Part shown: positions 46,929 through 55,877 of the stretch, piece after piece
Layout: each line of letters begins with the position of its first letter
How positions within the stretch are numbered: the stretch's first letter is position 1
DNA from: JAEUIE01 sp046350055
Lineage (GTDB): Bacteria; Planctomycetota; Planctomycetia; Gemmatales; HRBIN36
Assembly (NCBI GenBank): GCA_046350055.1
Contig: JAXMBC010000001.1
Span: forward strand, 1,116,001-1,180,000
Length of the DNA: 64,000 nucleotides
Direction of reading: 5' to 3'
Notes under the pieces: generated by a model
What the model was told of the DNA's origin: nothing
What the model saw: only the letters and a program-made list of their open reading frames with translations
Database searches by the model: none
Program-made: the position numbers and the translations under genes

Positions 46929-46991
46929 GAGCCTCGCACAAAGTAAGCGGCAACGGCCCCAAGCCTTCGCTGCTTACTTCGTGCGCGGCTC
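46929..46991. terminator. Bidirectional hairpin between convergent genes
   Basis: Left arm GAGCCTCGCACAAAGTAAGC and right arm GCTTACTTCGTGCGCGGCTC pair along about 20 bases with a few bulges. It separates the DoxX-like (+) and arginine dihydrolase (-) genes. Confidence 0.75.
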
Positions 46992-46996
46992 AACTA

Positions 46997-47827
46997 TCAA
47001 TCCCACACCGCCGCTTCCTCGCCATCCACTCGCAGCGTCAAACACTTCGCCGAGCCGCCGGCTTTGAGGAACTCGTCGAGTTCCACGCCGATGGGGGTGT
47101 AGCCCGCCTTCTTCAGGATGTCGTGCAACCCCGGGCAGCCGGTGTTGGTCACAACACTCTTGCCCACCACCACAGCATTGCAGCCAAAGCGGAACGCATC
47201 GGCCTCGGGAACCGCATACAGCTTGGGCACATGCTGCTCCAGTACCTTGCGTCCATAGGCATCGAAAGCGTCGGGAAAATAAATAGCTTCGCCGGGCGAG
47301 AGCGGACAGAAGCAGGTATCGAGGTGATAGAAGCGCGGGTTGACCAACTCCAGCGGCAGCACCCGACGGTTGATCATCCGTCCTACTTCCTGATGAGCGA
47401 GAGCATCGCTGCGGAAGCGATACCCGGCAAAAAGGATCTGCCCGCAGAACAGAGCATCACCAGCACCCTCGAAGTACAAGTCCTCGGGCAGATGCTCGAC
47501 AGTGTAGCCGCCCAGCTGTTCAAAGAACGCATCGAAGAACGGCGTCTCCCCGGCCCGTTCACCATGCTTGAAGCGACTGCTGATGAACCGGCGGTGGAAC
47601 ATCAGCCCAGCATTGGCGGTGAAGACGAGGTCGGGCAAGCCCTTCTGTGCTTCGATCAAGCTGACCTTTACCGAAAGCGACAGCAGCGTTTCATAGAGTT
47701 GCCTCCACTGCGCCTTCGCCTTGCCCTGGTCAGCAGGGCGCGAGCGGTTCATCCACTCGTTGATCTCGTACTCGATGCCGTAGTGGTCGGGCGGGCACAT
47801 GAGGATGTGTGGCTGCGGCCGGCTCAT
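46997..47827 (-). CDS. Arginine dihydrolase-type guanidine-modifying enzyme
   Basis: A 276-residue protein of the guanidino-group modifying family (amidinotransferase/DDAH-like, ArgZ N-domain type). Family marks: the early TANAGLMFHRRF with Asn, the loop YFEGAGDALFCG with Glu, FYHLDTCFCPLSPGE with the catalytic His, and SAKCLTLRVDG with the nucleophilic Cys near the end. The ArgZ-type enzyme turns arginine into ornithine, CO2 and two NH3. It is the downstream partner of the LOR/SDH gene (ATGA overlap, 4 bases). Confidence 0.83.
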   Translation of the reverse strand: MSRPQPHILMCPPDHYGIEYEINEWMNRSRPADQGKAKAQWRQLYETLLSLSVKVSLIEAQKGLPDLVFTANAGLMFHRRFISSRFKHGERAGETPFFDAFFEQLGGYTVEHLPEDLYFEGAGDALFCGQILFAGYRFRSDALAHQEVGRMINRRVLPLELVNPRFYHLDTCFCPLSPGEAIYFPDAFDAYGRKVLEQHVPKLYAVPEADAFRFGCNAVVVGKSVVTNTGCPGLHDILKKAGYTPIGVELDEFLKAGGSAKCLTLRVDGEEAAVWD

Positions 47828-49083
47828 GCCCCACTTCCTTTCCGCAGTTCGTTCACCAGTTCACGCAGGAACGGCTCGACATCAGTCACGATGCCTACCG
47901 TCTGATGACTGCCCCGGTCCATCAGCTTGGTGACGGTGGCGGGGTTGATGTCGATACAGGCCACCTTCACCCAGGCAGGCAGGAGATTGCCCGTAGCGAT
48001 GGAGTGCAACGCGGTAGCGACCATCAGGCAGAAGCCGACGCCATTGCGAACGTGTTGCCGCATGAGGCCCTGGGCCACGACAGCATCGGTCACGACATCG
48101 GTGAGCGGGCCATCATCACGCACGCTGCCCGCCAGCACATAGTCCACGTGGTGCTTGACACACTCATACATGATGCCTGATTTCAGGATGCCTTTCTCGA
48201 CCGCAGGCTGGATACCGCCAGCACGGCGAATCTTGTTGATCGCCCGCAGGTGATGCTCATGCCCTTCCTCTGTAGGCACTCCCTTGTCCATCGAAATGCC
48301 CAGGGAGGTGCCGAAGAAGGACTGTTCGATGTCGTGGGTAGCTAATGCGTTACCGGCGAAGATGACCTGGACGTAGCCCATCTGGATGAGAGCGGTGAGA
48401 TGCTCCACGCCACCAGTGTGTACAACGGCGGGGCCGAGCACAGCGAGGATCTTCTGCTTCGCTGCCCTGGTCTGCCGCATGGCGGCGGCGACTTCACGCA
48501 CGGTGACGCCCTTGGGCTTCTCACTGCTGACCGGGCTGGACATGAACTCGAACATGCCCCGCCGCTGGCTCACTTCCCCGGCCAGCACGCGGATGCCACG
48601 GTGGCCGACGACGATGGGCATACCCTTCTTCACATCCAGCATGGGAATGCAGCGCGCTTTGCCTGTCCTGGTATCGATGGTGATGCCACAGTCCATTTCC
48701 TGATCGTCCACGTCGATCCACTTGTCGTCATGACGAAGCTGGGTGTGGTGGTTGGTGGTGCTGTAGAACGCTTCGGGGAAGGCACCGTCCATGTCCGCTG
48801 GCTCGATGGCGGCGTTGTCGGGCGAGACGGCGGTCGCCCCATGATCGTGAATCACTTCGAGGATGGCTTCGAGGTCAGCAGCGGTCTTCGCCAGCACCTT
48901 CACCCGGGCATAACTGGGGTCGGTGGGTTTGAGGCCGACATCGATCTGTTCCAGTTCGTAAAGGCCGCCCCGGCTCAGGATTTCATCCATGATCTTGGGA
49001 AGCAGCAGCGAATCGATAATGTGCCCGGAGACTTCCACGACTTCGACGGCTGGAAAGTCCGCAGGCTTCTGCACGAGTGGCAT
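47824..49083 (-). CDS. LOR/SDH-domain ornithine cyclodeaminase-type protein (TIGR00300 family)
   Basis: A 419-residue protein of the TIGR00300 family, known as the C-terminal half of cyanobacterial AgrE/ArgZ and as an archaeal ornithine cyclodeaminase. N-terminal VEVSGHIIDSLLLPKIMDEI, middle EAFYSTTNHHTQLRHDDKWI and the NAD-binding end ILAVLGPAVVHTGGVEHLTA, FAGNALATHDIEQSFFGTSL and KHHVDYVLAGSVRDDGPLTD. It probably turns ornithine into proline and ammonia. Together with the next gene the lengths (419 plus 276) add up to one AgrE/ArgZ protein. Confidence 0.85.
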   Translation of the reverse strand: MPLVQKPADFPAVEVVEVSGHIIDSLLLPKIMDEILSRGGLYELEQIDVGLKPTDPSYARVKVLAKTAADLEAILEVIHDHGATAVSPDNAAIEPADMDGAFPEAFYSTTNHHTQLRHDDKWIDVDDQEMDCGITIDTRTGKARCIPMLDVKKGMPIVVGHRGIRVLAGEVSQRRGMFEFMSSPVSSEKPKGVTVREVAAAMRQTRAAKQKILAVLGPAVVHTGGVEHLTALIQMGYVQVIFAGNALATHDIEQSFFGTSLGISMDKGVPTEEGHEHHLRAINKIRRAGGIQPAVEKGILKSGIMYECVKHHVDYVLAGSVRDDGPLTDVVTDAVVAQGLMRQHVRNGVGFCLMVATALHSIATGNLLPAWVKVACIDINPATVTKLMDRGSHQTVGIVTDVEPFLRELVNELRKGSGA

Positions 49084-49153
49084 AAAGCACCATGGGAGAG
49101 TTGGTGCTGATTATTGTAGGAGTGGTTGCGAAGGCAGGCAGCGTGGCTGGTCT

Positions 49154-50356
49154 TTACTTCCTGCGAACCATCACTGCACGTACTTCGCCGACAACAATCA
49201 TGTGTTGAAGACTCAGAAATGCTCCTGCAGCAACGGTGAGTAAGGTGTAGATGATGATGATCACCCAGAAACTCACCATGGAGCCAGCAGTTATGCCAAG
49301 GAGTAGTGGAAAGCCACCTAATACGATCTCACTCACTAATGTGAATAAGCATAACATGATGACTCTTTGCCTCGTCATTGGTTTGCGTGCAAACTTGCCA
49401 AGCTGCCAGAGTCCGATCATGATACAGAGCCATGCCACATACACAGCCAACAGATTGCCAATGTAGATCAACATTGCAGTCAACCCTGTGATGTCTGTAT
49501 GCATGGTAAAACGAGGTCGCCAGCCGGTCTGAAAGGCTGAATAGATGCTCCAGGAAAGTAAGGCCACAATGGTCAGCAGACCAAGAATAAACCAAAGCGT
49601 GGCTCCCGTCTTAAGTGGGGTAAATAGGAGCAGGATGTTACTGAACAGATAGACTACGTAATTGATCAGGAAGGCAATGATAATGATCCACATGACCACT
49701 TCGAAGAAGGTTGCCATGGCTCGTCCACCCGAAGTGGCCTGCGCCAACAGGACGAGGATCATGATGAATACGAGCGACACCATCCGCAAGCAATAAAAAC
49801 AGATGACGCTACCTGTGAATATGGACAAGCCCAAATCGACGAAATTCATGCTCCGTCGCTCGGCCTTGGTCAACTTGCCATCATTTGCCTCATCGTCGTC
49901 GTCATCCGCCATCGCCACCGGGAGATCCGCCGTTTCATCCACCTCCGCAATGGGAATATCCTGCAACGTAGCCACAACCGGTGTCACGACGGGTGACGCC
50001 TCTGTCACGACTGGTGCCTTGACGACCGGTGGGAGTGGCAGTTGCCGACGTGGCATGGGTACCGGAGCCACCGTGGGTGTCGGTGCCAGGGGTGTGTGGC
50101 ATAGCAATCGATCCGTGGTGACCCAGGCCAGTCCCTGACATTGCGGACAGCGAATCTGGGTACCCAGGTACTTGGCCTTCACCCGCAACACATGCCCATT
50201 GTCACACTTCACTTCATACTTGGGGATACTCGGCTCGCCGGGTCGTGGCGGCGAAACGACCATCATGAGCTGACACGCGGGGCATGCCAGCCGCTGGCCA
50301 TACTGTTCTGGCTCAATCTCGATCTCGTGGCCATGCAGGCAGGTGATGCGAGGCAC
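49154..50356 (-). CDS. Zinc-ribbon membrane protein
   Basis: A 400-residue protein. The N terminus has two Cys-rich knuckles: RITCLHGHEIEIEPEQYGQR then LACPACQ, and VKCDNGHVLRVKAKYLGTQI then RCPQCQ, each a zinc-ribbon-like site. A Pro-rich linker (TPTVAPVPMPRRQLPLPPVV) leads to a six-helix membrane domain (IFTGSVICFYCLRMVSLVFI; FFEVVMWIIIIAFLINYVVY; and later helices). Function unknown; this planctomycete-type domain plan may sense something at the membrane. The gene lies after the DUF6624 gene. Confidence 0.7.
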   Translation of the reverse strand: MPRITCLHGHEIEIEPEQYGQRLACPACQLMMVVSPPRPGEPSIPKYEVKCDNGHVLRVKAKYLGTQIRCPQCQGLAWVTTDRLLCHTPLAPTPTVAPVPMPRRQLPLPPVVKAPVVTEASPVVTPVVATLQDIPIAEVDETADLPVAMADDDDDEANDGKLTKAERRSMNFVDLGLSIFTGSVICFYCLRMVSLVFIMILVLLAQATSGGRAMATFFEVVMWIIIIAFLINYVVYLFSNILLLFTPLKTGATLWFILGLLTIVALLSWSIYSAFQTGWRPRFTMHTDITGLTAMLIYIGNLLAVYVAWLCIMIGLWQLGKFARKPMTRQRVIMLCLFTLVSEIVLGGFPLLLGITAGSMVSFWVIIIIYTLLTVAAGAFLSLQHMIVVGEVRAVMVRRK

Positions 50357-50368
50357 GTGAGCCTTCCT

Positions 50369-50986
50369 TTACTTCTTCTTGTCATACATGGCTGATAATT
50401 GCTTGGCATACTCCGCCAGTGTCGAGAGGCCCACGTCTGCCCGGCGCTGATCCACGTTGGCTTCGTCTTCGATAGGTTTGGGTTTCCAGCCCTCTGCGTC
50501 TTTGATGAATTGGGTACCATAGAGTTGCTTCTTGCCCTCGGCGAGCAGCACCCGGTCGGTCAGATAGGCCAGGTTCTTGCCATCCCGTTCATGCCTGGGC
50601 AACTTGGTCATCAGGTCGAGGCACTGACGCTGGAACGCCGGCTGGGCATCGGCATGTTGAACGAGCAGCCAGGCACCGTTGGCTCCATCTTTGCCTACTT
50701 CGCTGATGGTGGGAAAGCCGTGCTGATTGACATGCTTCTTCAGCCACGCGGTGTTGTCGGCATCGAGCTTCAAGAGCTTTTCCAGGATCTTCTGCGAAGC
50801 GGCCTGATCCACCTTCTCCTGCTGGCTCTGCTGTATCATGGCATGACGAGCAGCTTGATCCTCCTTCACCCGTTGCAACAGTTCGGTGCGAAGGGCCGGG
50901 TTCTTTACCTCGGCAGGTTTCTTGTCGTCGGCCTGCAGCAGAGTGACGACAATCAGCAGGCATAAGATGGTACAAGCTTGGCGCAT
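50369..50986 (-). CDS. Exported DUF6624-type protein
   Basis: A 205-residue protein starting at ATG 50986 with a signal peptide (MRQACTILCLLIVVTLLQAD). The mature part matches the DUF6624 pattern: LKKHVNQHGFPTISEVGKDG, then GAWLLVQHADAQPAFQRQCL and LTDRVLLAEGKKQLYGTQFI. The function of DUF6624 proteins is unknown. It ends 12 bases before the start of the zinc-ribbon membrane gene on the same strand, so they are likely one transcript. Confidence 0.78.
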   Translation of the reverse strand: MRQACTILCLLIVVTLLQADDKKPAEVKNPALRTELLQRVKEDQAARHAMIQQSQQEKVDQAASQKILEKLLKLDADNTAWLKKHVNQHGFPTISEVGKDGANGAWLLVQHADAQPAFQRQCLDLMTKLPRHERDGKNLAYLTDRVLLAEGKKQLYGTQFIKDAEGWKPKPIEDEANVDQRRADVGLSTLAEYAKQLSAMYDKKK

Positions 50987-51047
50987 ATCACTCACCAGAA
51001 GATAGAATCACTACGAATGTAATGCAGACGCCACCTGCTGCCAAGCA

Positions 51048-52196
51048 CTACGCCGCTCTTTTCACCGGCTTCACACTGGCAAGCAGATGCTCCACCGCCC
51101 GGGCACAGGCTCCGGTACGGGCCACCCCTGCTTTGACCCGTTCCATAGCTGCTTTCACATCCAGTCGAGCCGGCTCATCCCGCAGCCAGTGGAGCAGTTG
51201 CCGAGCCATCGGCACCGAGTCCTCTTGCTTGGTAAGAAACTCCGGGCTGATTTCCCGCTCTGCCAACAGGTTGATCAGGCTGATGTACCGGGCATGCTTG
51301 AACTTCATTACCAGGGGATAAAGCACCGGCCCCAGCTTGTAGAGTGTGACGGTGGGTATGGTCGCGTGCAACAGTTCCAGGCTCACCGATCCGGAAACCG
51401 CCAGGCACACCTCTCCCAGGTGGATGATCTCCGGTGTACGACCCAGGTGTATTTCCACCGGCAGTTGTGGATGATGCAACCGCAGATAATTCTGCATCCA
51501 GACGGACTGCTTCTCCTTGAACCCCGCCACGAGGAATCGAATGCCAGGGTAGTCTTGGACCATGCACTGCGCCGTGCGCAGCATCATCGGGAAGTTATCG
51601 TGCACTTCATGAGTGCGAGAGCCGGGTAGCAGTGCCACGATGCGGCCCGGTCGCTTGCGTTGCGCCTCCATGAAACCGTCATCGAGACGCTGTTCCGCCA
51701 GGGCATCGAAATAGGGATGACCGATGAAGCTGCAGTTGACCCCTCTGCTCCGGTACCACTCGGTCTCGAAGGGCAGATTGCAGAAGACATGGTCCACCCA
51801 CTTCCGCATCCGCTTCACACGGTGCGTGGCCCAGGCCCAGATCTGTGGCGGCACGAACCAGTACACCGGAATGCCCCGCTGATGAGCTGCTTTCGCCAGA
51901 TGCCAGTGAAAGCCGGGGTAATCGACCAGTACCACAGCATCGGGGCGTCTGGCATCGAGTTCCGCTGTTGCCATCTTGAAGTAGGAGTAAAACTGCGGCA
52001 GCGCCGCCAGCACGCGCCACAGCCCCATCACCGCATGGTCCGCCAGAGGGAACAACTGCTCCTGCCCGGCATGGACGAGTCGAGGCCCGCCGAATCCGCT
52101 GATGCTGGCCGAAGGCATCGCTGCCCGCAGCGCCTTCGCGAAATTGCTGCCATGCAGGTCGCCGCTCGGCTCCCCCGCACTGATAAAGACGCGCAT
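51048..52196 (-). CDS. lpxB: Lipid-A-disaccharide synthase
   Basis: A 382-residue LpxB that joins lipid X to UDP-diacylglucosamine at the inner face of the cytoplasmic membrane, so the cell makes lipid A. ATG 52196 is used. Family motifs: MRVFISAGEPSGDLHGSNFA, LVDYPGFHWHLAKAAHQRGI, PVYWFVPPQIWAWATHRVKR, then GHPYFDALAEQR, LLPGSRTHEVHDNFPMM and the late AVSGSVSLELLHATIPTVTL. Length agrees with the family. It is divergent from the ECF fusion gene. Confidence 0.96.
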   Translation of the reverse strand: MRVFISAGEPSGDLHGSNFAKALRAAMPSASISGFGGPRLVHAGQEQLFPLADHAVMGLWRVLAALPQFYSYFKMATAELDARRPDAVVLVDYPGFHWHLAKAAHQRGIPVYWFVPPQIWAWATHRVKRMRKWVDHVFCNLPFETEWYRSRGVNCSFIGHPYFDALAEQRLDDGFMEAQRKRPGRIVALLPGSRTHEVHDNFPMMLRTAQCMVQDYPGIRFLVAGFKEKQSVWMQNYLRLHHPQLPVEIHLGRTPEIIHLGEVCLAVSGSVSLELLHATIPTVTLYKLGPVLYPLVMKFKHARYISLINLLAEREISPEFLTKQEDSVPMARQLLHWLRDEPARLDVKAAMERVKAGVARTGACARAVEHLLASVKPVKRAA

Positions 52197-52438
52197 ACTG
52201 ATCCCTTCCATGGTATGCAGCGTTGTACCATGAAAGGACGACGGGGGACAAGCGGAGTATGTTCCTGATGACAGTGCCGACCCGGCACTGCTGGCTTCTT
52301 CCCTGCCTCGCCAACGGCTACTCCTCAGGACACATCGCAATCGCGTCAGCAGCGATGAAATACTCAGAATATTGTGCCTCTCGGCCTCTTGTCAGCATTA
52401 GAAGGGTGAGAGACAATCCAGAGACTGAGGCAACTGGC

Positions 52439-55327
52439 ATGAACCGAGTCTTCCCCGTCGCTGCGTCTGCCGTCGTAAATCAACCCAATGATCGGGAATT
52501 GCTGCGGCGTTACCTGACTACACGCAGTGAGGAAGCCTTTGCCGAGTTGGTGCGACGACATGAAAAGCCCGTGCAGCGTGCGTGCCGACAGGTGCTGCGC
52601 AGTGCGGTAGATGTGGATGATGTGTTTCAGGCGACGTTCCTGGTGCTGCTCCGCCGGGCCAGGGAGGTGCGCTGGCAGCCAAACCTGCGTGGCTGGCTGA
52701 TCGCCGTCGCCCACCGTCTGGCCGTGCGGCTGGCCCAGAAGCAACAGCGGGCAAAAACCTCGAGTAGCACCGACGCCCTCCTCAGTGAGAACAACCCGCC
52801 TGATGGTGAAGTCTCCTGGCGCGAAGCCTGCGCAGCGTTGCACGAAGAATTGGATCAACTCTGTGAAGCGCAGCGCCTGCCGCTGTTACTGTGTTATCTG
52901 CAAGGCTACAGCCGCGATGAGGCAGCCCAGTTCCTCGGCTGCAGCGTTGGCTCGGTGAAAGCCCACCTCGAACGAGGCCGCCAGTCACTGAAAACCCGAC
53001 TGGAACGGCGTGGTATCACGCTGAGCGCAGGGCTGCTGACGATGCTGGCGCAGCCGGGGAGTGGTGAAGCTGGTTCATTGTTGGGCGCGAGCAAACTGCT
53101 GGCGCTCCTTCAAGGCAATGCGTCCCCTCGAGTTCATAGTTTGGTGATGCAGGGTGGGTTTCATTTGTCACATTCGATCTTGCCTTATGCCCTGGTGGCC
53201 TGTCTGCTCGTCATGCTGGGTCTGGGTATCGCCTGGCTTCCGCACGCTGAGCAACCAATACCCTTGACGGAAGCCTCCACGCTGGCGATTGCGCCACTCG
53301 AAGCGGATGAGATGCGCTACACCGGCATCGTCGTCGATCATCAAGGCCAGCCGGTGGAGGGGGCGAAGCTTTTTGCCTCCGGCAAGTTGGATGTACCCTT
53401 AACTTCCTCCACGGCTGTCCATGAACTGGCTGTTACGCGAAGCAAGGGTGAGTTCGAGTGTAAGGTCAAAGCCACGCACACTGTCCTATGGGCGTACCAG
53501 CCCGGCCGCGGCATGGGTCTGGTGGAACTGCCAAGGGAAAACGCCAGCCAGCCTCTCACGCTACAGATGAAGGCCGAGCAACTGGTGCAGGGTGTGTTCA
53601 AGAACGAAGCCGGTCAGCCATTGGCGAATGTTAATGTCAGCGTGGCCATGATCAGTTTGCGTGAAAACAATGCGCTTGAAGATCAACTGGAAAAGGCCCG
53701 CCAGGGAGAATGGAACACCCCTCAAGACTTTGCAGCCTCATTTACCTTTCCGGAATGGATCAACTCGCCATTCTCGGTCAAAAGCGATGCCGATGGCAAG
53801 TTCGTGATACGTGGCTTGCCTCAGGGTGCCAAGGTACATCTGCAGTACAACCATCCACAATATGCCTCCAGCTCCCGCGAACTCTATCTGCTGCCGGGGT
53901 TCAGTGACAGCGGCACGGCACGCCACAAGCTCACGGCTACAGGAATGAACCAAGCTTTCTACAAAGCACATCCCAACCACTCGGTAGAGTACGGCGCTGA
54001 AATAATCCCCCTTTACTCAGGCCCCTTCCTCGCACTTACTCTGCGGCCCGGTGCCGTGCTCGCCGGCACGGCGACCGACAGCGAGGGTAAGCCTCTCTCT
54101 GGTGTCAGAGTGTCGCTCGCGGGTGGCAACCACCTCTATACTCGCACTGGAGCTGATGGGAAATACTCCATAAGTGGAGTCGCTAAAGCCTCCACTTACA
54201 TGATCAGAACAGCAGGGTTTGACTGCTACCTCCCCGGCATCGCCTCGGCAGTACACCGAGACGTCGGCCCCATTCGTCTCGATCTGCGGTTGCGACGAGG
54301 GTCGATCCTCAAAGGCAAAGTCATCGATGCCAGGACAGGCCAGGGCGTGAAATCCCATGTGCAAGTCAGGCCGACTCCGTCTAACCCCATCATCAACAAA
54401 CCCGATGTGGAACAACTGGTCACAGCCACGACGGATGACGCGGGGAACTTTCAACTCGTGGCTCATCCAGGCGATGTCCTGGTAGTGGCTTCGCCGTATG
54501 CAATCTCGGAAGGTAAGCCGTCACCCTACGTCCCTGCTCAGATCCTGCCGACCCATAGTTCGCTGCTGCAGTCCAATCGATTGAACCCCACTCCTTCGCG
54601 GGTGACCTTTCATGGCCAGGGCAAGACCTATGACCTGGGCTACGCCTATCAGCTTCTTGAACTGCCCAGCGACACGGAGACCTCCACCGAACTCACACTC
54701 ACTCGTGGCCTCGAACGCCCGCTGCAATTGCTCGATCCCGAAGGTAGACCCGTCACCTCCGCCATCGTCGCCGGCCTGGATCGCCACATGTATCCTATTG
54801 CGGTGAAAGGTGGCAGCGCGAACATCGTCGGACTGTCGCGTGAAGGACCAGCCCGCCTGCTACTCGTGATGGATGAAGCCCACCGCTGGGGTGCATACAC
54901 CAATGTGGCAGCCGAGAGTGGAACCCCGCTTACGATGAAGCTGCAACCGCTGGCCACTCTCGAGGCTCGGCTTCAGGATGATACACGTCAACCCAAGAGC
55001 GGCCTGCGAGTACAAGTGCGATTTCACGGAGATGATCTGCAACAGCGAATGGAATTTGAGACCTGGAAGCAGGATCGACTGCAAGACTTCTTCCCGATCG
55101 CCACCTCGAACGAGCAAGGCCACCTTCGCTTGGACAAGTTGCTGCCCGACTTGCCGATGACTCTTCGGGTTCTGTCTTCCGGTGAATCCCGTTGGTCCAC
55201 TTCACTGAGCCTGAATGCGATCACGCTGAAACCGGGCGAAGTCAAGGCCCTGGGAGATGTCACCGTCACCAGTGCTGCGGCTCGTCCTTCCAACGCACCC
55301 TTCAACCGCCGCGAGACTCGAAAGTAA
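52439..55327 (+). CDS. ECF sigma factor fused to a membrane anchor and carboxypeptidase-regulatory-like repeats
   Basis: A 962-residue protein. Residues 20-100 are sigma region 2 (EEAFAELVRRHEKPVQRACR; DVDDVFQATFLVLLRRAREV) and 125-192 sigma region 4 (LCYLQGYSRDEAAQFLGCSV, then GSVKAHLERGRQSLKTRLER). A membrane helix lies at 247-267 (ILPYALVACLLVMLGLGIAW). The rest is periplasmic, with repeated carboxypeptidase-regulatory/SdrD-type beta domains (GIVVDHQGQPVEGAKLFASG; GTATDSEGKPLSGVRVSLAG; GKVIDARTGQGVKSHVQVRP). Such fusions are known from planctomycetes and may let an outer domain control promoter use. ATG 52439 starts the sigma part. Confidence 0.88.
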   Translation: MNRVFPVAASAVVNQPNDRELLRRYLTTRSEEAFAELVRRHEKPVQRACRQVLRSAVDVDDVFQATFLVLLRRAREVRWQPNLRGWLIAVAHRLAVRLAQKQQRAKTSSSTDALLSENNPPDGEVSWREACAALHEELDQLCEAQRLPLLLCYLQGYSRDEAAQFLGCSVGSVKAHLERGRQSLKTRLERRGITLSAGLLTMLAQPGSGEAGSLLGASKLLALLQGNASPRVHSLVMQGGFHLSHSILPYALVACLLVMLGLGIAWLPHAEQPIPLTEASTLAIAPLEADEMRYTGIVVDHQGQPVEGAKLFASGKLDVPLTSSTAVHELAVTRSKGEFECKVKATHTVLWAYQPGRGMGLVELPRENASQPLTLQMKAEQLVQGVFKNEAGQPLANVNVSVAMISLRENNALEDQLEKARQGEWNTPQDFAASFTFPEWINSPFSVKSDADGKFVIRGLPQGAKVHLQYNHPQYASSSRELYLLPGFSDSGTARHKLTATGMNQAFYKAHPNHSVEYGAEIIPLYSGPFLALTLRPGAVLAGTATDSEGKPLSGVRVSLAGGNHLYTRTGADGKYSISGVAKASTYMIRTAGFDCYLPGIASAVHRDVGPIRLDLRLRRGSILKGKVIDARTGQGVKSHVQVRPTPSNPIINKPDVEQLVTATTDDAGNFQLVAHPGDVLVVASPYAISEGKPSPYVPAQILPTHSSLLQSNRLNPTPSRVTFHGQGKTYDLGYAYQLLELPSDTETSTELTLTRGLERPLQLLDPEGRPVTSAIVAGLDRHMYPIAVKGGSANIVGLSREGPARLLLVMDEAHRWGAYTNVAAESGTPLTMKLQPLATLEARLQDDTRQPKSGLRVQVRFHGDDLQQRMEFETWKQDRLQDFFPIATSNEQGHLRLDKLLPDLPMTLRVLSSGESRWSTSLSLNAITLKPGEVKALGDVTVTSAAARPSNAPFNRRETRK

Positions 55328-55337
55328 TCCCGATCCA

Positions 55338-55742
55338 TTAACTGATCACCATCACCGTTGCCGAGCGGCTCTTCGTCAGCAGCAGCACGGCGATGAGCAA
55401 CATCGGAAGTGCAAACAGCACCAGAATGGCGAGACCCAGTAGTGCTGCCAGAGGAGAAGTTTGAATCACCCACAGTCCCATGCCCAGCGTGGTCAACCCG
55501 CCTGCCAGGTAAACCCAGCCTCCCCACGTAGGCCGACGAAGTGCCAGCAAGCCACCTGTCATGGCCAGTAATGGCCCGATCAATCCAAGACCCACTGCCA
55601 GAATAACTTCCAGGTTTTTCAGTTCATCAGGACGGATCATGAAGAAGCAGAACAACCCGGCAGCCGTCATCGCCGTGATACCGTAGATCACAGCACTTTT
55701 GATTACCACAACGGGATTGCTGGTTGGTTTCGCGAGGTTCAT
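55338..55742 (-). CDS. Small four-helix membrane protein
   Basis: A 134-residue membrane protein starting at ATG 55742. Helices: VIKSAVIYGITAMTAAGLFC, LEVILAVGLGLIGPLLAMTG, WGGWVYLAGGLTTLGMGLWV and LAALLGLAILVLFALPMLLI. There is a short charged loop between helices 1 and 2 (MIRPDELKN). No family recognised. It converges with the ECF fusion gene, only 10 bases apart. Confidence 0.6.
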   Translation of the reverse strand: MNLAKPTSNPVVVIKSAVIYGITAMTAAGLFCFFMIRPDELKNLEVILAVGLGLIGPLLAMTGGLLALRRPTWGGWVYLAGGLTTLGMGLWVIQTSPLAALLGLAILVLFALPMLLIAVLLLTKSRSATVMVIS

Positions 55743-55877
55743 CACAGGCTCCTTGGGTTCTACCCATGAAGCGAGAAGGGGCTGCACAATATAACACGGA
55801 ATTGCAACTTCTTCCCGATTGCACCCATCCCCGGCATCGCCTATGCTGCGTAGGTTCCTCCACCCCGGTGCAACCCC

